Shown: positions 24,978-32,016 of the stretch, piece by piece
Position numbering within the stretch: the stretch's first letter is position 1
Layout: every line of letters starts with the position of its first letter
The notes under the pieces: model-generated
The model's database searches: none
What the model saw: only the letters and a program-made list of their open reading frames with translations
What the model was told of the DNA's origin: nothing
Position numbers and translations under genes: made by a program
Source: Sedimentisphaerales bacterium
Lineage (GTDB): Bacteria > Planctomycetota > Phycisphaerae > Sedimentisphaerales > SM23-30
Length of the DNA stretch: 32,481 nucleotides
Reading direction: 5' to 3'
Assembly: GCA_016933395.1 (NCBI GenBank)
Contig: JAFGBA010000246.1
Coordinates: 1 to 32,481 of the forward strand

Positions 24978-26150
24978 TTACTTCTTGAATTTGGTCCATT
25001 TCTGTTTGCTCTTGGCGCTGGTTACGAGGGTTTCCAGGAATAGCATTCCCCGCAAACCGTCCTCCACGCTTGGAAAATCCAGCATTAACGGATCCGGTTT
25101 GGCTTTCGCTATTCGAGCCATCACCGTATCCGCGAAATTTACGTAATTGTTGGCGAACGCTTCAATAAAGGCTTCTGGATGCCCCGAAGGCAGCCGCGTC
25201 GCCCGCCCGGCGGCCGCACTGTAACCAGACACATAGTCATTACCCCGCATCCAGACCTGCATCGCCTCTCCCATCGGTTTGACATACAGGTAGTTAGGAT
25301 GTTCCTGATGCCACTCCAGTCCTCCGGTTTCTCCATAAATCCAGATCGCCAGATTATTTTCCTCACCCACGGAAACCTGGCTGGCGTGGAGCACGCCGCG
25401 CGCGCCGTTATTGTATTTCACCAGGCAATTTACATCATCATCCAGCTTTCGCCCTTTAACAAAGGATGTCAATTCAGCGCATAAATCCGTCATTTTCAGG
25501 CCGGTAATGTACTCGGCGAGATTTTCCGCGTGGGTTCCGATGTCCCCGCCGCAGCCGGATGCCCCGCTTTGCTTGGGATCAGTCCGCCAGGACGCCTGTT
25601 GTTGGCCGGTTCTTTCCAATGCCGTCGCCAGCCAGCCCTGTGGGTACTGCACCACGATTTTGCGAATTTTCCCGATATCGCCGTTTTTCACCATATCGCG
25701 CGCCAATTTCACCATCGGATAACCGGTGTAGTTGTGCATCAGGCCAAAAATCCGACGTGTTTTTCGCACAATTTTCACCAATTCGCGGGCTTCTTTCGTC
25801 GTTACCGTCATCGGTTTTTCGCACATGACGTGAAATCCCGCCTCAAGACAGGCCTTGGCGATTGGGAAATGCCAGTTATTTGGCGTGCAGACCGAAATGA
25901 AATCCATGCGTTCGCCCGCGGGCAACTTGAGTTCCTTTTCAATCATTTCCCGGTAATCGCCGTAGCAGCGTTTCTTGTTCAAATTCAATATCGCCGCCAT
26001 CTTTTTGGATTTACGAGGATTAATATCAAATGCCCCGCCCACCAGTTCGATTCGGCCATCCATCCGAGCCGCTTTGCGATGCACTTCCCCGATAAACGCC
26101 CCCGGACCGCCGCCAACCATCCCCATTTTCAAGGTTCTTCCTATAGACAT
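24978..26150 (-). CDS. Cytoplasmic Gfo/Idh/MocA family dehydrogenase
   Basis: 390 residues without a signal peptide. The Rossmann fold begins MGMVGGGPGAFIG (9-21), the EKP motif is at 111-113 (CEKPMTV), and the substrate region has GGDIGTHAENLAEY at 201-214 with Asp203 and His207 in the usual DxxxH catalytic arrangement. Family members use NAD(P) to oxidise or reduce sugars, often at C3, or inositols. AAGGAG five bases before the ATG supports the start. It is the first gene of the minus-strand operon, directly beside the divergent AraC-type regulator gene. It shares the family but little detailed sequence with the Tat-exported enzyme, so the two probably act at different steps and places. Confidence 0.93.
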   Translation of the reverse strand: MSIGRTLKMGMVGGGPGAFIGEVHRKAARMDGRIELVGGAFDINPRKSKKMAAILNLNKKRCYGDYREMIEKELKLPAGERMDFISVCTPNNWHFPIAKACLEAGFHVMCEKPMTVTTKEARELVKIVRKTRRIFGLMHNYTGYPMVKLARDMVKNGDIGKIRKIVVQYPQGWLATALERTGQQQASWRTDPKQSGASGCGGDIGTHAENLAEYITGLKMTDLCAELTSFVKGRKLDDDVNCLVKYNNGARGVLHASQVSVGEENNLAIWIYGETGGLEWHQEHPNYLYVKPMGEAMQVWMRGNDYVSGYSAAAGRATRLPSGHPEAFIEAFANNYVNFADTVMARIAKAKPDPLMLDFPSVEDGLRGMLFLETLVTSAKSKQKWTKFKK

Positions 26151-26259
26151 ACAGGCTCCTTTCGTGTGTCGTTGAAAACATATTTTACTTGAAAGTATAA
26201 GTAATGATGTATAATGTATCTACTAAAATTGAACATTGGTAAATTTTAAACAATTAATT
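26151..26259. promoter_or_regulatory. Divergent promoter region with inverted repeat
   Basis: This 109-base AT-rich stretch separates the sugar operon from the AraC-type gene and must hold both promoters if they are separately transcribed. On the plus strand TTGAAA (26189-26194) and TATAAT (26210-26215) form a possible promoter with a short 15-base spacer. TACTT (26186-26190) and AAGTA (26199-26203) make an inverted repeat overlapping the -35 box, a reasonable operator candidate for autoregulation. The minus-strand promoter is not clear. Confidence 0.35.
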
Positions 26260-27297
26260 ATGAAGCGAACGAATAATAAAACCCAACCGGCTGTTTTTTA
26301 TGATGTTGACGGAACCCATAAGGCGGATACCTGTGAGAATCTGAAAGCCGCCAAAAAACGAGGCGAGGTTTTTCACTCCGCTTTTGCTCATGGGTGTTAT
26401 CCCGGCGTCAAAATGCCTCCTAAAATGCTGCCGGAACTATGCGTAGCCTGTGTTTGGGATGCAAACAAGAACCAATCGTGGGGGCTTCCCATGCACCGTA
26501 ATGAGGGTATAGAATTCGGGTATTTAACCCGGGGAAAACTTGATTTTATTGTCGAAGGCGTTCCCTACAAACTCAAAGCCGGTGATTTAACGGTTACCCG
26601 CCCCTGGCAGCCGCACCAGGTTGGCAATCCTTTGATTTCTGCCAGTCGCATGCATTGGCTAATTTTAGACGTTGGCGTACGACGTCCCAACGATCCCTGG
26701 AATTGGCCCAAATGGATCAATTTCGCTCCCCACGACCTTCGCAAACTGACTCGGCTTTTAAGCCATAATGAACAGGTGGTCTGGCAAGGCAATAAACAGA
26801 TAGAAAAATGCTTCGAGAAAATTGCCGAATATATCCAGAACACCAAAAAACCGGAATCTATCCAGACGCGTATTCAGTTATATGTGAATGAACTATTTCT
26901 GGAAGTGTTCGAAATGCTGCAAAGCAGAGATATTAAACTCAATGCACGCTTGAGCAGCACCCAGCGTAGTGTCGAAATGTTTCTGGCGGGGTTGAAGGAA
27001 TATATCGATTATCCCTGGACGTTGGATAGTATGGCCCGCCACTGCAACATGGGCCGGAGTCGATTTGCTTATTATTGTCGAAAAATCACCAATATGAAGG
27101 TTACTGAATATTTAAACCATTGCCGCCTCGAAAAAGCCAAGCAGATGTTGGCCAACAGCCCGAATATGAATATTTTGGAAATCGCCTTGAATTGCGGATT
27201 TGAATCCAGTCAGTATTTTTCGACTGTTTTTAGAAAAAAAATGGGCCTGTCTCCTTCATATTTTAGAGAAAAACATGCTTGCCCGGCTTTATCCTGA
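26260..27297 (+). CDS. AraC-family transcriptional regulator
   Basis: 345 residues from the ATG at 26260; a TTG at 26236 is possible but lies in AT-rich leader sequence. No clear Shine-Dalgarno is seen. Residues about 75-140 look like a cupin-type ligand domain (GIEFGYLTRGKLDFIVEG, then KAGDLTVTRPWQPHQVG). Residues about 235-338 are the two helix-turn-helix units of AraC proteins: WTLDSMARHCNMGRSRFAYY for the first, and ILEIALNCGFESSQYFSTVF for the second, followed by GLSPSYFREK. It is divergent from the eight-gene carbohydrate operon and is its likely regulator, responding to a sugar ligand; this is inferred from arrangement. Confidence 0.93.
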   Translation: MKRTNNKTQPAVFYDVDGTHKADTCENLKAAKKRGEVFHSAFAHGCYPGVKMPPKMLPELCVACVWDANKNQSWGLPMHRNEGIEFGYLTRGKLDFIVEGVPYKLKAGDLTVTRPWQPHQVGNPLISASRMHWLILDVGVRRPNDPWNWPKWINFAPHDLRKLTRLLSHNEQVVWQGNKQIEKCFEKIAEYIQNTKKPESIQTRIQLYVNELFLEVFEMLQSRDIKLNARLSSTQRSVEMFLAGLKEYIDYPWTLDSMARHCNMGRSRFAYYCRKITNMKVTEYLNHCRLEKAKQMLANSPNMNILEIALNCGFESSQYFSTVFRKKMGLSPSYFREKHACPALS

Positions 27298-27443
27298 CAT
27301 TCAAAATAGATATAAAATTGATAAATTTACGTATATATACAGGGGAATATTTTGACTTTTACAAAAAAAGGGGAAAATTAGTTATATTTTCCAAAAAAAA
27401 CGTAACAAAAAGGCGCCATTAGCAACTTATCTATAGGTGTTAC
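27298..27443. other. Short AT-rich intergenic region
   Basis: It holds GGAAAAT (27372-27378) and ATTTTCC (27386-27392), an AT-rich hairpin followed on the plus strand by a run of eight A. That tail suits a terminator only on the minus strand, where no gene comes from. A runs before and after make it a possible bent-DNA promoter region for the sigma factor gene. Confidence 0.35.
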
Positions 27444-29399
27444 GTGATACTTGACAAAGCCGATATAGGTAATCTTGTCGCCCAGGCGCGGCAAGGCCAT
27501 GAGGAGTCACTCTCTCAACTCTCCTCTATGGCCGAGCCCAGGATTCGCGCCTACATTCATCGCGTCACGCTGGATCCGGAACTCACCGATGATCTGGTGC
27601 AAGAGACGCTGCTCCTAATGGTGAAATCTCTGGCGAGCCTGAAAAAAAAGGAGTCGTTTTGGCCTTGGCTCTATCGCATTGCCTTACGGGTCATCCAAAC
27701 CCATTATCGCAAATCGAGCCGCCAGCCGGCGTTTAATATGTCAGCCATTGATGATCAATTTCTGGATTACCAGCCCGCACCGGCAGAGGCAGAAGGGGTA
27801 GACCGCCTTATCGAGAAAGAGTTAGCCCGCAAAGTCTTCGTTTCCATGGGTCAGCTCAAGGAGCATTATCGGGCGGCGATAGCGCTGCGGTGTTTCGATA
27901 ATCTCTCTTATGAGGAGGTGGGCGAGGCCTTGGGTTGTACGGGTTTGACCGCACGGATGCTCTTCTTCCGGGCTAAAAAAGCACTCCAACGACGGTTGGC
28001 TCGGCAGGGAATCCGCAAGGCGTCGTTTATCCTGGCCCTGGGACTGTTCGGTCGTTTGACGGCGCCGGCGGAAGCGGCCGGAACCGGTTTGGTTGGCGGC
28101 GGCGTCGCGAGCGGTTCCCTGGCGGCCGGCGTCGGCGGATCAATATTGGTAGTGCTGACCAGCAAAATAACGATGGTGGTCACCAGTGTGGCCGCTGTAA
28201 TTATAGGTGGATGGGCAATAACCCGACCGACATCCTGGTTTCCCTTGTCCCTGTCCATGCCCAGCCGGGCTAACGTCATCAGTTGCCGCTTCACCGAGCA
28301 ATCCCAGCACCGCGGCAGCAATGTCCCTCGTAGTCTCAGCAAAGGTGCTTACGAACAATGGTTGTATTTCCCCGATGGTGTCGATGGCCCCATGCTTTCG
28401 CGGATGCAGCGCTGGACCGCTGATGAGAAGGGTAAGCTTTGTGCATGGCTGCAGGATGAATACGCCGATTATTATTATGAAAGCGGCACGAATACGATCT
28501 ATAACCTCAATTACAATCTTTTCCGCGGCGGTTTACGGGTGCGACAGTTGCCCTGCGACCCACCCGAAATGAAAACGTTTATCAACAAAATCGAAGGCGG
28601 CGCTACCGGCGTTGAATGGCATATCGATTGTTTGCGGGGGATGCCGATTTCCCGTATTGATCATCGTTTTGTCGATGTGCCGGATTACAAAACCACGTAT
28701 GAATACAATACGCTTACCGCGGATGATTTTATCTACGGCTGGGGCGATAATGTGCCGGTGAAGGATCATCGCGACGCCATGCACAAACGGGGCTGGATGC
28801 ACTACACGATTACCGGCGACTGGAACGGTCATACTATTGAGGCCGAAGGCTTCGCCCCGATCTATTACGCTAACTATTGCCGGCATCGCCCCTGGCTGAA
28901 AGTCGCCGTTGATGGCAAGCTTCGTTACCTCGACACGCCGCAGGGAGCATTGGCCCTGGACGAAGCCGGCAAGCTGAAAACAAGCTACGCTTCCAGCGCC
29001 TTTTTCGCCGGTTTGGGTCGGCCCTGGAGCGGATTACACGTGGTTGACACCGTTCGGCGGGATGGTGCATTGCGACAGTGTCCCTTCCTCACCACCTTCG
29101 ATGATAATTATACCGTCGCCGCTATCATCATCAGCGCCAAGGATTCCAGGTTGGGTGAATGTGAACTGATTTATGATATTAATCTCGACAACGATCTTAT
29201 CGAAGAGCTTCATCTGCGAACCGCGGATGCCAAAGGCTCACGTGAATGCGGCCGCCTGACTTTTACTTATATCGACGTTAATCCCACCCAAGCCAAGGTC
29301 GAACCGCCCGCACCGCCTGCCCTGCCCAAAGATATCGTTCCATCTCGCCGGCTGCAGGCAAGTCCCGGCCCGGCGTGGCTGCTCGATATGGCGATATAA
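27444..29399 (+). CDS. ECF sigma-70 factor with membrane segment and large C-terminal extension
   Basis: 651 residues; ordinary ECF sigma factors have about 160-200. The start is GTG (27444) with TAGGTG shortly before. Residues about 12-92 are sigma region 2 (DDLVQETLLLMVKSL, then FWPWLYRIALRVIQTHYRK) and about 122-190 are region 4 with its helix-turn-helix (LSYEEVGEALGCTGLTAR). A Gly/Ala-rich linker (about 212-232) leads to a membrane segment at about 233-258. The remaining 390 residues have no transmembrane segment, are rich in Tyr, Trp and Asp, and would lie outside the cytoplasm. Planctomycetes are known for ECF groups with long C-terminal extensions that may sense or restrain the sigma domain. 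No family could be assigned to this extension. The adaptor gene downstream may be a target or partner. Confidence 0.88.
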   Translation: MILDKADIGNLVAQARQGHEESLSQLSSMAEPRIRAYIHRVTLDPELTDDLVQETLLLMVKSLASLKKKESFWPWLYRIALRVIQTHYRKSSRQPAFNMSAIDDQFLDYQPAPAEAEGVDRLIEKELARKVFVSMGQLKEHYRAAIALRCFDNLSYEEVGEALGCTGLTARMLFFRAKKALQRRLARQGIRKASFILALGLFGRLTAPAEAAGTGLVGGGVASGSLAAGVGGSILVVLTSKITMVVTSVAAVIIGGWAITRPTSWFPLSLSMPSRANVISCRFTEQSQHRGSNVPRSLSKGAYEQWLYFPDGVDGPMLSRMQRWTADEKGKLCAWLQDEYADYYYESGTNTIYNLNYNLFRGGLRVRQLPCDPPEMKTFINKIEGGATGVEWHIDCLRGMPISRIDHRFVDVPDYKTTYEYNTLTADDFIYGWGDNVPVKDHRDAMHKRGWMHYTITGDWNGHTIEAEGFAPIYYANYCRHRPWLKVAVDGKLRYLDTPQGALALDEAGKLKTSYASSAFFAGLGRPWSGLHVVDTVRRDGALRQCPFLTTFDDNYTVAAIIISAKDSRLGECELIYDINLDNDLIEELHLRTADAKGSRECGRLTFTYIDVNPTQAKVEPPAPPALPKDIVPSRRLQASPGPAWLLDMAI

Positions 29400-29566
29400 A
29401 CACGTATCGCAGCGGAAGATGCATTTATGAAAGGAAGGCGGGAGGAGGATGCCTTCCGACAAAGTGTTTTTTCGTGCGTTTTGGGGGAATATTTGTAACA
29501 TTCGTATTTGGATAGCGTTATAGATGGTGGAATAACCATAACTTATTGTCATTGCGTGAGGCCGGC

Positions 29567-30991
29567 GTGCGAAAACTGAAAATCATTCTGATCGTCATCG
29601 GGTGTATTGTCGGGGGGTTGATTGTGCTGGGCATGATGGGGCAAATGATGGTGGCCCGTCAGCAGGCGTTGGTTGAAACCCCCAAGGTGCGGGTGGAATC
29701 GCCCCGGCGGGGGGAACTGATCGAAGTCGTCGACGCCCCCGGGGAGGTGCAGGCCCGGCGGACGGTATCGATTGCCGCCAAGGTGTCGGCCCGCATTACG
29801 GAACTGCCTTACCGGGAGGGGGATAAGGTTACGGTAGGCGACCTGAACGCGAATCCGCCGGTTCCGCCGTCGGTGCTGGTGCGACTGGACGATACCGACC
29901 TGAAGGAAGGCCTGAAAGCCCTGGAGTCGGGGCGGGACGCCCAGGCCGCACAGATTGAAGTGCAAAAGACTTCACTGGAGGCGGAAATGGCCAATCTCGC
30001 CGCCCTGGGGGTGAGCCTGGAGCAGGCCCGGCGCGACCTTCAGCGGCAGGAGCAGTTGCTTGCCGGTAAGGATATCAGCGCCGCTGACGTGGAGGCCACG
30101 CAAAGCCGGGTGGAGGAATTGGCCAATCAGTTAATCGCCGCCCGGCGTAATCACGAAGCCTCCGAACTGGGCCTGCAGGTCAGCGAACACCGCCTGCGGG
30201 CGGCCGACGCCGATATTGCCCGCGCCCGCGACAGCCTGAGTTACACGACCATTGTGGCGCCCATTGACGGGGTGATTATCAAAATCTTCAAGGAGGTCGG
30301 CGAGGTGGTGACCGGGGCGATTAATTATGCCGGGACGGAGATTATGAAGGTGGCGGACTTGTCGGAGATGCTGGTGATCGCCCAGGTGAATGAGACCGAT
30401 ATTGCCAAGGTCAAGCCCGGCCAGAATGTGGAGGTTCGCATCCATGCCTATGGAAATGAGCCGTTCAAGGGCACGGTGGAATCGATTGCTTTAACGCATG
30501 TGCTGGACCGGTATGGGTCCAAGTGCTTCGAGACCAAGATCCGCCTGGCGCCCGATGAGCGGGTGATTCGCACCGGCCTTAGCGCCGATACGGAGATCGA
30601 GACCGTGCGGCATAAGGATATTTTAACCGTTCCCAGTCAGGCCGTGCTCTCCCGGCCGACGGATGACCTGCCGGCGGAGATTCGCAAGGACAATCCCAAT
30701 GTGGACATGAACAAGAATCTCGCCACGGTGGTGTATCGCCTCATTGACGGCAAGGCCGTAGTGACGCCGGTGGCCATCGGACCCAGCGATGCGACGCATA
30801 CGGTTCTCACCTCGGGCGTGAGCGAAGCGGACCAGATCATCGTCGGGCCTTATAAGGTGCTCGAAAGCATCAAGCACGATCAGACGCTGGAAGATGAGAA
30901 CAAAAAAGACGAGACGGAAACCGGGAAAGACGGTGAAGAAGTAGAGCCGAAGATTTCACAGAGAAACACGAATTTATATGTGTCATGCTGA
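29567..30991 (+). CDS. HlyD/RND-type efflux periplasmic adaptor, 3' end in repeat DNA
   Basis: 474 residues from the GTG at 29567 (TGAGG five bases before); a TTG at 29546 would add seven residues. Residues 5-27 are a membrane anchor. The lipoyl/barrel-sandwich halves (PGEVQARRTVSIAAKVSARI, and YTTIVAPIDGVIIKI at about 216-230) flank a coiled-coil hairpin at about 105-210. A beta-barrel follows (MLVIAQVNETDIAKVKPGQ) and a membrane-proximal part with ILTVPSQAV. These adaptors link inner-membrane transporters to outer-membrane channels. The tail after about 440 is low-complexity Glu/Lys/Asp, and the final ten or so residues and the stop codon lie inside a dispersed repeat (TGTCATGCTGA at 30981-30991). 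No transporter permease or ATPase gene follows, so the original operon may be broken. Confidence 0.88.
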   Translation: MRKLKIILIVIGCIVGGLIVLGMMGQMMVARQQALVETPKVRVESPRRGELIEVVDAPGEVQARRTVSIAAKVSARITELPYREGDKVTVGDLNANPPVPPSVLVRLDDTDLKEGLKALESGRDAQAAQIEVQKTSLEAEMANLAALGVSLEQARRDLQRQEQLLAGKDISAADVEATQSRVEELANQLIAARRNHEASELGLQVSEHRLRAADADIARARDSLSYTTIVAPIDGVIIKIFKEVGEVVTGAINYAGTEIMKVADLSEMLVIAQVNETDIAKVKPGQNVEVRIHAYGNEPFKGTVESIALTHVLDRYGSKCFETKIRLAPDERVIRTGLSADTEIETVRHKDILTVPSQAVLSRPTDDLPAEIRKDNPNVDMNKNLATVVYRLIDGKAVVTPVAIGPSDATHTVLTSGVSEADQIIVGPYKVLESIKHDQTLEDENKKDETETGKDGEEVEPKISQRNTNLYVSC

Positions 30992-31037
30992 ACGCATTTC
31001 GCCTTTAGCCCTGAGCGAAGCCGAAGGGGAAGCATCT
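30981..31037. repeat. Dispersed repeat copy A (TGTCATGCTGA ... GAAGCATCT)
   Basis: Begins TGTCATGCTGA and ends GGGGAAGCATCT, with CTGAGCGAAGCCGAAG in the middle. It shares both ends with copy B at 31063-31089 but carries an internal extension. The stop codon of the adaptor gene is the TGA of this element. Sequences of this pattern occur as dispersed intergenic repeats in many bacterial genomes. Confidence 0.6.
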
Positions 31038-31062
31038 TTCTTTTTTCTAACCGCCAATGGCT

Positions 31063-31089
31063 TGTCATGCTGAGCGCAGCGAAGCATCT
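31063..31089. repeat. Dispersed repeat copy B (TGTCATGCTGA ... GAAGCATCT)
   Basis: A compact version of the copy A element: TGTCATGCTGAGCGCAGCG followed by AAGCATCT. Direct orientation relative to copy A, 82 bases from start to start. Confidence 0.6.
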
Positions 31090-31103
31090 CTCTTCATTCT
31101 GGC

Positions 31104-31192
31104 TTCTGACTTCTTGGTTCTGAATTCTATTTATAAACCACGGATTGGCACGGATTTGATATAAAATAGAATCAAGCCATCAGAAGTCAGAA
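31104..31192. repeat. Imperfect inverted repeat around a CCACGGATT core
   Basis: Left arm 31104-31132 and right arm 31163-31192. The outer 11 bases (TTCTGACTTCT) and the inner 9 bases (ATTCTATTT) match perfectly when one arm is reverse-complemented; the middles differ. It could be a miniature mobile or folded element, or simply two debris fragments in opposite orientation. Confidence 0.45.
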
Positions 31193-31359
31193 TAAAACTT
31201 TTACCGCGAATGACCTGTCATGGCGTTGTCGCAGACGAAGCCGGAAGCCGCGAAACTCGCGAATAAGATGTTTCATTCACTCAAGATACCACCGAAGTAA
31301 CGATGGGATCACTGGTTTTCAAGGAGCGTAGCGAGTTGAATATCAAGAGCATCTATTTG

Positions 31360-32016
31360 TTATAAGTTTTTCCCTAGATATAGTGGGCTTTCCCAATCAT
31401 TTTCTTCCAACCAATTTTTGTATCCATCGAGAATCCGCCCACCTAAGTTCATAGCGAACTCTACGCCGAAAAGCACCAGAATAATATACAGTTCATACCC
31501 CTTTGTATAAAGTAAGTCGTATTCATTAAGCACCTCAAATGTTTGGCCATTCTCTTTAAATATGGCATTTACAGGATATAGTGTTCGAAAAGTAAATGGC
31601 CAATCTTCTTTTCCGTAGTTGAATCGCACGAATTTTCTTAGCTCATCGATTTCAGGTTTTATGACGATCTCTTCATTCCAACCATTAACTTTCTGAGCGC
31701 ATTGCGCAAGTGCCTCAAGACCGACCTTACCAAGAAACCGACCCATTACTCGATAATCTGGTAATTCCGGTTTATCAGTATCTCCAAAATTTGGAATCTT
31801 TCCCTTTTTACTTGGAAGCTGTTTGTCATTTCTCAATAGTTTAAAGATCCCTGAAGATAGAACGGGTTTTTCAATTTCTCTACTAAAATAATTATTACAT
31901 TTGTCACACACAATACCAGGGGCAAGCATAGCTTCAATATTGCCAAGCGATTCAGGAAGAATATGTTCTGACGATACACATTCATTAGATGTATGTTTAC
32001 AAAAGATGCATTTCAT
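31360..32016 (-). CDS. HNH-type (HNH_5-like) endonuclease family protein
   Basis: 218 residues. The N-terminal 55 residues carry a zinc-binding HNH fold: CIFC at 3-6, EHILPESLGN at 17-26 with the catalytic-type His18, and CDKCNNYFSREIEKP at 37-51 with Asn41 and Asn42. This is the pattern of HNH_5-type proteins, small nucleases found in mobile and defence-related settings. The remaining 165 residues are not recognised; they are mixed alpha/beta with a hydrophobic stretch (YELYIILVLFGVEFAM). The gene is visibly AT-richer than the adaptor and sigma factor genes and is flanked by repeat debris, which suggests acquisition. No clear Shine-Dalgarno precedes the ATG. A short coding-like frame lies 21 bases upstream on the same strand. 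Confidence 0.75.
   Translation of the reverse strand: MKCIFCKHTSNECVSSEHILPESLGNIEAMLAPGIVCDKCNNYFSREIEKPVLSSGIFKLLRNDKQLPSKKGKIPNFGDTDKPELPDYRVMGRFLGKVGLEALAQCAQKVNGWNEEIVIKPEIDELRKFVRFNYGKEDWPFTFRTLYPVNAIFKENGQTFEVLNEYDLLYTKGYELYIILVLFGVEFAMNLGGRILDGYKNWLEENDWESPLYLGKNL

Larger units (their letters stand above)
30992..31359. other. Repeat-rich intergenic region between adaptor and HNH genes
   Basis: No gene is visible. The stretch is a patchwork of short repeat pieces: the two TGTCATGCTGA elements, an inverted pair at 31104-31132 and 31163-31192, and CCACGGATTGGCACGGATTT (31138-31157) between the arms. Further on, GAAGCCGGAAGCCGCGAAAC and GGAGCGTAGCGAG look like more of the same debris. 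Confidence 0.55.

Noticed and set aside
27372-27392. AT-rich hairpin after the AraC-type gene taken as its terminator
   Set aside because: The tail on the plus strand is A-rich; the T-run follows the stem only on the minus strand, where no gene arrives.
30981-31192. CRISPR array or tandem repeat locus
   Set aside because: Only two unequal copies of the main element exist, with no regular spacers and no cas genes.
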